Source of the DNA: Thermoproteota archaeon
Lineage (GTDB): Archaea; Thermoproteota; EX4484-205; JAAOZP01
Assembly: GCA_026414125.1 (NCBI GenBank)
Contig: JAOAJQ010000071.1
Span: forward strand, 1 to 6,671
Length of the DNA: 6,671 nucleotides
Direction of reading: 5' to 3'
The position numbers and the translations under genes are program-made. The notes under the pieces are model-generated. The model was not told where the DNA came from. It was given only the letters and a program-made list of their open reading frames with translations, and did not search any database. Of this stretch, positions 1-5,223 are shown one piece after another (position 1 is the first letter of the stretch; the number at the start of each line of letters is the position of its first letter).

Positions 1-1
1 C

Positions 2-667
2 CTGTGGAGCAGGTCTATCGAGGGCGGGGAGCTTGAGGATCCGTGGGGGGAGCCTCCTGAGGAGGCATTCGTCTGGAGCAGACCGGTGTCTGAGGCCCCG
101 GATGAGCCAGAGTATTTAACGCTAGGGTTTGACAAGGGTGTTCCAGCAAGACTGAACGGGGAGAGGCTTGACCCTGTTGAACTAATACTCAGGGTTAACA
201 GGGTAGCCGGGTCACACGGCTTCGGCAGGATAGACCACATGGAGGACCGTGTGGTTGGAATAAAGTCCAGAGAAGTATATGAGGCTCCTGCAGCCTTAAC
301 ACTGATAAGGGCACACCAGGATCTTGAGAAACTCGTTTTAACAAGGCTTGAGCTTGAGGAGAAGAGGAGGCTTGAAGAAACATGGGCTTGGCTCGTCTAC
401 TCAGGGCTGTGGTTCGAACCGTTGAGAATGGCTATTGAAGCATTCATAGACTTCACGCAGGAGAATGTTGACGGCGAGGTTAGGGTTAAGCTGTTTAAAG
501 GGGAGGCGACGATTGTTGGGAGACGCTCATCGAAATCGCTCTACGATGAGAAGAGAGCAACCTACTCGTCACTGTCAAGGTTCGACCAGACCTTGGCGAA
601 CGGTTTCATACAGCTCTGGGGTCTTTCAACCGTGAGGGCGAACGAGGTGCGCTACCGTAAAAGCTAA
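2..667 (+). CDS. argG: Argininosuccinate synthase, C-terminal part (5' end outside window)
   Basis: Argininosuccinate synthase joins citrulline and aspartate using ATP, the next-to-last step of arginine synthesis, in the cytoplasm. The frame is open from base 2 with no start, so only 221 C-terminal residues are visible out of roughly 390-410 normal for the family. The first visible residues read LWSRSIEGGELEDPW, a typical ArgG segment. Further on come GFDKGVP (about residues 42-48), AGSHGFGRIDHMEDR (about 69-83), VGIKSREVYE (about 85-94), the WAWLVYSGLW block, and FIQLWGL close to the end. All are characteristic of ArgG. The GTG at 86 is internal, because conserved ArgG sequence runs upstream of it without a break; a call starting there would be too short. 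The stop (665-667) sits beside the TATA box of lysW, 36 bases upstream of that gene. I see no frame damage. Confidence 0.96.
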   Translation: MWSRSIEGGELEDPWGEPPEEAFVWSRPVSEAPDEPEYLTLGFDKGVPARLNGERLDPVELILRVNRVAGSHGFGRIDHMEDRVVGIKSREVYEAPAALTLIRAHQDLEKLVLTRLELEEKRRLEETWAWLVYSGLWFEPLRMAIEAFIDFTQENVDGEVRVKLFKGEATIVGRRSSKSLYDEKRATYSSLSRFDQTLANGFIQLWGLSTVRANEVRYRKS

Positions 668-677
668 ATTTATAAGC
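666..677 (+). promoter_or_regulatory. TATA box / promoter of lysW-lysX
   Basis: The run AAATTTATAAGC begins inside the argG stop codon and fits an archaeal TATA box (TTTATAAG at 669-676). Transcription about 25 bases further on would begin near 699-701, only 3-5 bases before the lysW ATG, giving an almost leaderless message. No Shine-Dalgarno sequence stands in front of that ATG, which agrees. lysW and lysX therefore probably have their own promoter in addition to any readthrough from argG. This is inferred from spacing and sequence only. Confidence 0.6.
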
Positions 678-703
678 AGGAACATGGGGAGTTTCAACAC
701 TCA

Positions 704-877
704 ATGAAGACGGAATGCGAGGAATGCTTAGCGGTGTTCGAGGTCTCTGAGGATGCGATAGTGGGTGAAGTAGTGACGTGCCCGGAATGCGGGTCAGATC
801 TTGAAATAATAGAGATAAGCGGCGACACGGTTAAGACAAGGAAGATTCAGCTCTCAGGTGAAGATTGGGGCGAGTAG
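704..877 (+). CDS. lysW: LysW amino-group carrier protein
   Basis: This 57-residue acidic protein carries the growing amino acid in the LysW-dependent lysine/ornithine pathway. The amino group of the substrate is bonded to the side-chain carboxyl of the last Glu, which protects it and presents it to LysX, LysZ, LysY, LysJ and LysK. The sequence shows a zinc ribbon with two Cys pairs (C5-x2-C8 and C26-x2-C29, in ECEECL and TCPECGSDLEI) and ends in the diagnostic EDWGE tail with terminal Glu57. Its length matches the family (about 53-57). The ATG at 704 lies 3-5 bases after the predicted transcription start, and lysX follows 9 bases after the stop. The acidic surface (many Glu and Asp) fits its known electrostatic docking on the partner enzymes. 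The gene is short enough to be missed by automatic gene finding. Confidence 0.95.
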   Translation: MKTECEECLAVFEVSEDAIVGEVVTCPECGSDLEIIEISGDTVKTRKIQLSGEDWGE

Positions 878-886
878 GCGTAGAAA

Positions 887-1741
887 TTGCCTTTAAGCAT
901 TTTTTATGACCAGATAAGGTTTGAGGAGAAAGAGCTTTTCAAAACCGCTGAAAACCTTTCAATACCTTTCAAAAAGCTGAACGCTGACGAGTTTTCGTTT
1001 ACACTCGGAAGGAGGGGGCCTGAGCTCCAGGATGTTGACACAGCCCTCCTGAGATGCGTATCCTACTTTAAGTCGCTCCACCTTTCGAGCTACCTTGAAG
1101 GGGTTGGAATAACGTCGGTAAGCTCCTTCAAAACACTGCAGATAGCTGGCAACAAGCTCTTCACAACTGTTGAGCTCATGAAGAACAATGTGAAAACCCC
1201 TTTTACAGTAATCTCCTTTTCCTACCAGTCTGCCCTAGAATCTTTCAGCAAGACTGGGTACCCGGCGGTGTTGAAACCAGTCATAGGAAGCTGGGGAAGG
1301 CTAGTCTCCCTTATAAAAGACAGGTATACTGCTGAGGCAGTTCTTGAAGACCGTTCATACATGTTTCCACTCTACCAAGTGTTCTACGTCCAAGAGTATG
1401 TTGAGAAGCCCGGCAGAGACATTAGGGCCACGGTAATAGGCGAAGAGGTTGTTTCAGCAATATACAGGGTTTCCCCACCCGACCAGTGGAAGACAAACCT
1501 AGCTATAGGCGGGAAGAGTGAGAAGGCCGAGGTCACAGACGAGCTTTCTGAAGTAGCGCTTAAAGCAGCCGAAGCAGTAGGCGGGGAAATCGTCGGGATA
1601 GACGTGATGGAAAGCCCCAGGGAGGGCTACGTGGTTAACGAGGTTAATCCGACGCCTGAGTTCAGGGGGAGCATGGAGGCAACTGGTGTAAACATTCCTG
1701 AGAAGATTCTTAAGTACCTTGTGTCTAAAACGAGAAGGTAA
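887..1741 (+). CDS. lysX: LysW ligase (LysX/ArgX type, ATP-grasp)
   Basis: This enzyme uses ATP to ligate 2-aminoadipate (LysX) or glutamate (ArgX) to the C-terminal Glu of LysW, the first committed step. It has 284 residues, the usual family length. The N-terminus, MPLSIFYDQIRFEEKELF, matches the family opening (LYDxIRxEEK). The ATP-grasp parts are YPAVLKPVIGSWGR (residues 125-138, K130 and the GSWGR loop), the QEYVEKPGRDIR block (169-180), NLAIGGK (204-210), GIDVME (237-242, D239) and the metal-binding NEVNPTPEF (251-259). TTG at 887 is chosen because an in-frame TAG ends at 883 and the conserved start follows directly. The Shine-Dalgarno sequence is weak; translation may be coupled to lysW, 9 bases upstream. 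The specificity pair after EFR is G261-S262, neither the GF of ArgX nor the N-T/A of LysX, so I leave the substrate open. The lysX symbol is used for the family. Confidence 0.93.
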   Translation: MPLSIFYDQIRFEEKELFKTAENLSIPFKKLNADEFSFTLGRRGPELQDVDTALLRCVSYFKSLHLSSYLEGVGITSVSSFKTLQIAGNKLFTTVELMKNNVKTPFTVISFSYQSALESFSKTGYPAVLKPVIGSWGRLVSLIKDRYTAEAVLEDRSYMFPLYQVFYVQEYVEKPGRDIRATVIGEEVVSAIYRVSPPDQWKTNLAIGGKSEKAEVTDELSEVALKAAEAVGGEIVGIDVMESPREGYVVNEVNPTPEFRGSMEATGVNIPEKILKYLVSKTRR

Positions 1742-1810
1742 GCTTTTGGAAAATCAGCGTCGAAACCGTTTCAAGATGCTTGCTATTCACACCTAGAGTT
1801 TAATAGTTCT

Positions 1811-1818
1811 TTTTTAAA
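1811..1818 (+). promoter_or_regulatory. TATA-like box ahead of a small Cys-rich ORF
   Basis: TTTTTAAA, inside a six-T run, resembles an archaeal TATA box. A transcript would begin about 25 bases later, near 1843, right at the GTG (1844) or ATG (1847) of the small ORF, as in a leaderless gene. Two GAAAC-containing palindromes lie on either side. The same T run could instead act as a terminator for lysX. Spacing is the only support. Confidence 0.35.
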
Positions 1819-1846
1819 CCTGAAACAGTATTTCATAAGAAAGGTG

Positions 1847-1972
1847 ATGGAAAGAGGAGCGCTATGCGGACTAGAGTGTAAAAACTGTCTTTACTTTACT
1901 AGAGCTCTGTCATGTTGCTCAGCATCCGCCCAGCGCCTTCATGTAAAAGAGGCGCATGTTACGGTGGAATGA
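1847..1972 (+). CDS. Possible Cys-rich small protein, 41 residues
   Basis: I do not recognise this with certainty. It reads MERGALCGLECKNCLYF, then a short region with a Cys pair (C23-C24), and ends ...EAHVTVE. Five of 41 residues are Cys, arranged C7-x3-C11-x2-C14 and C23-C24, which could bind a metal or an iron-sulfur cluster. The CGLECKNC string resembles the opening of the DUF3795 family (CGLxCxxCP), but that family is much longer, so this might be a truncated or frameshifted relative. For a real gene: a TATA-like box about 30 bases upstream placing the start as leaderless, and a purine-rich AGAAAGGTG just before it. The frame is in fact open from the lysX stop (1741), though without an earlier start. 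Against: small size, no recognised family, and a competing frame at 1912-2049. An alternative start is GTG 1844. Confidence 0.35.
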   Translation: MERGALCGLECKNCLYFTRALSCCSASAQRLHVKEAHVTVE

Positions 1973-2074
1973 TTTCCTCCAAGGATCTTCTGCAGACTCG
2001 AGACCTATTGTCTATAAGCGCATGCTACCCTTTTCTGCAATTCAGTTGACGTACTACTTATTTTGCAAGAACCC

Positions 2075-2082
2075 TTTTTTTT
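2075..2082 (+). terminator. T8 tract, possible terminator of the upstream unit
   Basis: Eight consecutive T on the + strand lie in the gap before lysY. Archaeal RNA polymerase terminates at T tracts without needing a hairpin. Its place, 334 bases after lysX and about 60 before lysY, would separate a lysW-lysX (plus small ORF) transcript from the lysY-K transcript. No convincing hairpin precedes it. Confidence 0.35.
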
Positions 2083-2103
2083 CTGAGATTAACTCGGGAA
2101 AAG

Positions 2104-2111
2104 ATTCTTAA
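2104..2111 (+). promoter_or_regulatory. TATA-like box upstream of lysY
   Basis: ATTCTTAA, preceded by the purine-rich CGGGAAAAG as in a BRE element, resembles a weak archaeal TATA box. The expected transcription start would be near 2134-2136, which would cut into the Shine-Dalgarno sequence at 2131-2137. Either the start is slightly earlier, or the true promoter lies further upstream; CTATAAG at 2012-2018 is an alternative that would give a leader of about 100 bases. The presence of a lysY promoter in this gap is more certain than its exact place. Confidence 0.35.
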
Positions 2112-2130
2112 ACACCCCGCTTACAGGATT

Positions 2131-2137
2131 AGGAGGT
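2131..2137 (+). promoter_or_regulatory. Strong Shine-Dalgarno sequence deciding the lysY TTG start
   Basis: AGGAGGT lies 4 bases before TTG 2142. It is the best Shine-Dalgarno match in the window and fixes the rare TTG as the start of lysY. It also implies that the lysY message has a leader, unlike lysW. Confidence 0.75.
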
Positions 2138-2141
2138 AAGG

Positions 2142-3197
2142 TTGGTTAAAGTAGCGGTTTACGGGGCAAGCGGGTATGTCGGCGGAGAGCTGCTTAGAAT
2201 ACTTCTTTCACACAGCAAGGTGGAAATCATCGCAGCCACCTCTAAAAGGTTCAGCGGCATGCCTGTTCACAAGGTTCACCCAAACCTTAGGAAGGTTTGC
2301 CAGATGAGCTTCGTGGAGCCTAAGGTTGAGAACGTGGCTAATGCTGAAGTCGTCTTCACAGCCCTTCCACACGGCCAGTCTACACATGTGGTTAAAACGC
2401 TTCTCGACAGGGGTTTGAAGGTGATAGACTTGGGGGCGGATTTCAGACTCAAAGACTCCTCTGCCTACGAGAAATGGTATGGGTTTAAACATCCCTACCC
2501 TGAGCTTCTGGAGAAGGCTGTCTACGGCCTGCCTGAGCTTCACAGAGACAAGATAAGGGTGACTAGGCTCATAGCAGTACCTGGCTGCATGGCTTCAGCG
2601 AGCATACTGGCACTCGTACCACCTGTTAAGAACGGTCTGGTGGACAGGAACCAGATATTCATAGATGCTAAAATAGGCTCATCCGGAGCCGGCTCCTCGC
2701 CAACCTTAGAGGGATACCATCCGGAGAGGTATAACGTGGTAAGGCCCTATAAGCCGGCTGGACACAGGCATGTTGCCGAGATAATTCAAGAGGTTTCAAA
2801 TGCTGCCGGCGGAGGAATAATCGTAGGCTTCTCGCCGCATTCTGTCAACATTGTGAGGGGGATACTTGTGACTATTCACACGCGCCCATCCGGAAGGCTC
2901 CCGTCCTTCCCAGACCTGTGGAGATGCTACAGGCAGGCTTACGACAAGGAGCCCTTCATAAGGCTCGTCAGGGATCCGACGATGGTGCACGGCCTTCCTG
3001 ATCCTAAGTACCTGATGGGCTCGAACTTCGCCGACATAGGTTTCGAAATAGACGCTGACTCTAACAGGATAATCCTTTTCGCAGCCATAGACAACCTTGT
3101 TAAGGGGGCTGCTGGCAACGCTGTCCAGTGCTTTAACATAATGTTTAACTATGATGAGAGGGAGGGTTTAGCCTTCCCAGGTCTACACCCGGCGTGA
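2142..3197 (+). CDS. lysY: LysW-phosphate substrate reductase (LysY, ArgC family)
   Basis: This enzyme reduces LysW-carried aminoadipyl phosphate (or glutamyl phosphate) to the semialdehyde with NADPH, the third step of the pathway. It has 351 residues, as expected for LysY/ArgC. The N-terminal dinucleotide fold shows VAVYGASGYVGGELLR (residues 4-19). The catalytic Cys is C149 in AVPGCMASASIL (145-156); the GCMA form is typical of LysY, where bacterial ArgC usually has GCYPT. The catalytic His lies in PAGHRHVAEIIQE (205-217). The nucleotide-binding C-terminal block DNLVKGAAGNAVQCFN is at 317-332. The TTG start is fixed by AGGAGGT just upstream and by the conserved VKVAVYGASG that follows at once. 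It opens the second block of the cluster, and lysZ starts 10 bases after its stop. Confidence 0.95.
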   Translation: MVKVAVYGASGYVGGELLRILLSHSKVEIIAATSKRFSGMPVHKVHPNLRKVCQMSFVEPKVENVANAEVVFTALPHGQSTHVVKTLLDRGLKVIDLGADFRLKDSSAYEKWYGFKHPYPELLEKAVYGLPELHRDKIRVTRLIAVPGCMASASILALVPPVKNGLVDRNQIFIDAKIGSSGAGSSPTLEGYHPERYNVVRPYKPAGHRHVAEIIQEVSNAAGGGIIVGFSPHSVNIVRGILVTIHTRPSGRLPSFPDLWRCYRQAYDKEPFIRLVRDPTMVHGLPDPKYLMGSNFADIGFEIDADSNRIILFAAIDNLVKGAAGNAVQCFNIMFNYDEREGLAFPGLHPA

Positions 3198-3207
3198 GTG
3201 TTGAAAG

Positions 3208-4005
3208 ATGATTGTTGTTAAAGCAGGTGGAGCCCTTCTTGAAGAGAACACCCTAGAGAAGATAGTTGCGGACGTGGCTGAATACTCTAGGAGGGAGAAG
3301 GTCGTGTTCGTCCACGGGGGAGGAGCAGAAGTGACGGAGACATGCAGGAGAATGGGTATTGAGCCGAAGTTCGTTGTCTCAGCCAGCGGGATGAGGAGCA
3401 GGGTGACCGACTGGGAGACGATGCAGGTTTACCTCATGACTATGGGGAGGCTCAACAAGCTCGTGGTCTCTAAATTTCTCAGGATGAACATTAACGCTGT
3501 CGGCTTAACCGGTATAGACGGGGCTTTGGCGAGCGCTAACAGGAAGGAGAAGATACTTGTCAAAAGGGAGGACGGTAGGAGAATACTGATGGACGGCGGG
3601 TTCACCGGGAAGATCGACAGGATTAACGTAGACCTTTTGAAACTACTCTTAGACAACGGTATTCTGCCGGTTCTAGCACCCATAGCACTAGGCAAGGAGT
3701 TTGAGCCGCTCAACGTTGACAGCGACGCCTTCGCAGCCAAGGTTGCTTCAGCACTGGGAAGCAGCCTGCTATACCTTACGAACGTTGAGGGCCTCCTCGT
3801 AGACGGGAAGCTCGTCGAGTCGCTGACGATGGCTGAAGCATCGGTTCTCCTCCCAACCATAGGCCACGGCATGATGAGGAAAGTGCAGTCAGCCGTGGAG
3901 GCGCTTCAAGAAGGAGCTGCTTCAGTAAGAATCTCCTCCGGGCTGGTCGATAAGCCTGTTTCAAGCGCGCTGGAGAAAAAGCTTGGAACCCTCATATTTA
4001 AATGA
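3208..4005 (+). CDS. lysZ: LysW-substrate kinase (LysZ, acetylglutamate kinase family)
   Basis: This amino-acid kinase phosphorylates the distal carboxyl of LysW-bound aminoadipate (or glutamate) with ATP, the second step of the pathway. It has 265 residues, normal for LysZ. Motifs are MIVVKAGGALLEE (residues 1-13, catalytic K5 and Gly loop), VFVHGGGAEV (33-42), the substrate region SASGMRSRVTD (58-68, arginines R63 and R65), the NVDSDAFAAKVA block (169-180), LTNVEGLL (190-197) and the C-terminal GHGMMRKVQSA stretch (219-229, with K225). LysZ enzymes carry extra basic surface for the acidic carrier compared with free acetylglutamate kinases; I cannot confirm that without a structure. The ATG at 3208 directly precedes the conserved IVVKAGG. 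No clear Shine-Dalgarno sequence is seen, so it is probably co-transcribed with lysY and perhaps translationally coupled to it. Confidence 0.95.
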   Translation: MIVVKAGGALLEENTLEKIVADVAEYSRREKVVFVHGGGAEVTETCRRMGIEPKFVVSASGMRSRVTDWETMQVYLMTMGRLNKLVVSKFLRMNINAVGLTGIDGALASANRKEKILVKREDGRRILMDGGFTGKIDRINVDLLKLLLDNGILPVLAPIALGKEFEPLNVDSDAFAAKVASALGSSLLYLTNVEGLLVDGKLVESLTMAEASVLLPTIGHGMMRKVQSAVEALQEGAASVRISSGLVDKPVSSALEKKLGTLIFK

Positions 4006-4017
4006 GGATGTTTAAAA

Positions 4018-5223
4018 ATGGTTGACCCCTATGAGGTTGAGGACAGGCTTCTGCTTAAAACCTATGTTAAGAGACGTATAGCAATAATAAGCGGGAAGGG
4101 GTCGGAGGTTTTCGACGATAAGGGTCGGAGGTTCATTGACCTGACCTCAGCCTACGGTGTTGCAATACTCGGCCACTCTAATCCTGTGATCGTTGAAGCA
4201 ATCGTGAACCAGCTGAAGAAAATATCTTCCTGCCACGGCTCGTTCTACAATGATGCTAGGGCCGAGTTCCTGGAGGAGATGTCCAGCTTCACTTCACGGT
4301 TCTTCCCTAAGATGCTTCTCGTTAACAGTGGCGCGGAAGCAGTTGACCTCGCCATTAAAACAGCCTTCAGGAAAACAGGGAGAAACAGGATTGTTGCAGC
4401 CTCAAGAAGCTTCCACGGCAAGACGCTGGGCGCCCTCAGCGCGACATGGAACCCGGAGTACAAGAAGGGTTTGGAGCACATAGTAGGCGAAAGAGTTGTG
4501 TTCACAGAGTACGGTGACGCTGAGGATTTGAAAAGCAAGGTTGACGAGGAAACCGCGGCGGTTATTCTTGAGCCTGTTCAAGGAGAAGGCGGGGTCAGGA
4601 TTCCACCAACTGGTTACTTGAAGGAAGCGAGGGAAATAGCCTCCGGCAAGGGTGCACTACTCATACTGGATGAGATTCAAACAGGATTGAGGAGGACTGG
4701 AACATTTTTCGCGTTCGAAAAAGAAGACGTTAAGCCGGATATTGCTCTCTTAGCTAAGGGAGTAGCCGGGGGGATCCCGGTTGGAGTCACATTTTTCAAC
4801 GAAGAGGCTTCAACGGTAGCTGAACCCGGCTTCCACACTTCAACATACGGCGGAAACCCTTTGGCCTGCGCCGCGGGCGCTGCAACCATAAGGCTCCTCA
4901 GGGAAACAGTCACCAGGGAAACCGTTGAGGAAAGGTCCAGAGCCTTCAGAGAGAGGCTTGAAGCCCTGAGAAGCCTCAGGATCGTCAGGGAGATAAGGAT
5001 AAGCGGCCTCATGATAGGCATCGAGCTGAAAGTCAGGTCTAAGCCTCTCGTCGACCTGCTTGCTGAAAAAGGAGTACTGGTTTTAACAGCCGGCCCGACT
5101 GTAGTGCGGCTTCTGCCGTCGCTCAACATACCGTTAAACCTTGTCGAAGAGGCATGCAACATTATTTTCGAAACGATGAGTAGCTATGAGTCGAGGCTTG
5201 GAAGCAGCTCAGCATCTGGTTAA
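4018..5223 (+). CDS. lysJ: LysW-semialdehyde aminotransferase (LysJ, class III, PLP)
   Basis: This PLP enzyme transfers an amino group from glutamate to the LysW-carried semialdehyde, making LysW-lysine or LysW-ornithine, the fourth step. It belongs to the acetylornithine aminotransferase (ArgD) family. Its 401 residues are close to the usual 380-400. The cofactor phosphate site is NSGAEAVDLAI (residues 103-113), followed by SRSFHGKTLGA (129-139), LEPVQGEGGV (184-193), LDEIQTG (217-223, D218 near the PLP ring) and the Schiff-base lysine K247 in LLAKGVAGGIPVG (244-256). STYGGNPLACAA is at 275-286. The ATG at 4018 lies 12 bases after the lysZ stop with a GAGG string upstream. The C-terminal tail after about residue 390 (SRLGSSSASG) is encoded by the 38 bases that overlap lysK and looks like an extension rather than conserved fold. 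Confidence 0.95.
   Translation: MVDPYEVEDRLLLKTYVKRRIAIISGKGSEVFDDKGRRFIDLTSAYGVAILGHSNPVIVEAIVNQLKKISSCHGSFYNDARAEFLEEMSSFTSRFFPKMLLVNSGAEAVDLAIKTAFRKTGRNRIVAASRSFHGKTLGALSATWNPEYKKGLEHIVGERVVFTEYGDAEDLKSKVDEETAAVILEPVQGEGGVRIPPTGYLKEAREIASGKGALLILDEIQTGLRRTGTFFAFEKEDVKPDIALLAKGVAGGIPVGVTFFNEEASTVAEPGFHTSTYGGNPLACAAGAATIRLLRETVTRETVEERSRAFRERLEALRSLRIVREIRISGLMIGIELKVRSKPLVDLLAEKGVLVLTAGPTVVRLLPSLNIPLNLVEEACNIIFETMSSYESRLGSSSASG

Larger units (their letters stand above)
1742..2141. other. 400-base gap between lysX and lysY
   Basis: This gap splits an otherwise compact pathway cluster. It is richer in A and T than the genes and has no ORF longer than about 45 codons from a normal start. Contents that can be pointed to are two small palindromes (1762-1772 and 1821-1835), a TATA-like box (1811-1818), a possible Cys-rich small ORF (1847-1972) overlapped by another short ORF in a second frame (1912-2049), a second TATA-like string CTATAAG (2012-2018), a T8 tract (2075-2082), and the lysY TATA-like box and Shine-Dalgarno sequence. 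I see no tRNA, rRNA, CRISPR repeat or insertion-sequence ends. Confidence 0.7.

Noticed and set aside
86..667. A 193-residue protein starting at GTG 86
   Set aside because: Conserved ArgG sequence continues upstream of this codon to the window edge without a stop, so 86 is an internal Val codon of a truncated argG.
1951..2028. Imperfect direct repeat GGCGCATGTTAC (1951-1962) and AGCGCATGCTAC (2017-2028)
   Set aside because: 10 of 12 bases match, but it is short, occurs only twice and has no further structure; likely chance.
2022..2111. A 29-codon + ORF starting at ATG 2022, after CTATAAG
   Set aside because: It runs through the T8 tract and the lysY TATA-like region, and its product shows no recognisable pattern.
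1742..2141. CRISPR array, insertion-sequence ends or integration site in the lysX-lysY gap
   Set aside because: No regularly spaced repeats, no terminal inverted repeats with target duplication, and no tRNA gene are visible.
3429..3872. A 147-codon minus-strand frame opposite lysZ
   Set aside because: It is the reverse shadow of lysZ, rich in Ser, Leu and Pro, with no motif and no promoter. lysZ has all its kinase motifs on the + strand.
4677..5162. A 161-codon minus-strand frame opposite lysJ
   Set aside because: Low-complexity Ser/Leu translation and full overlap with conserved aminotransferase motifs mark it as a shadow.
5174..5195. C/D-box-like CGATGAG and nearby motifs at the lysJ-lysK junction
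   Set aside because: No matching D, C' and D' boxes at proper distances, and the bases are explained by two coding frames.
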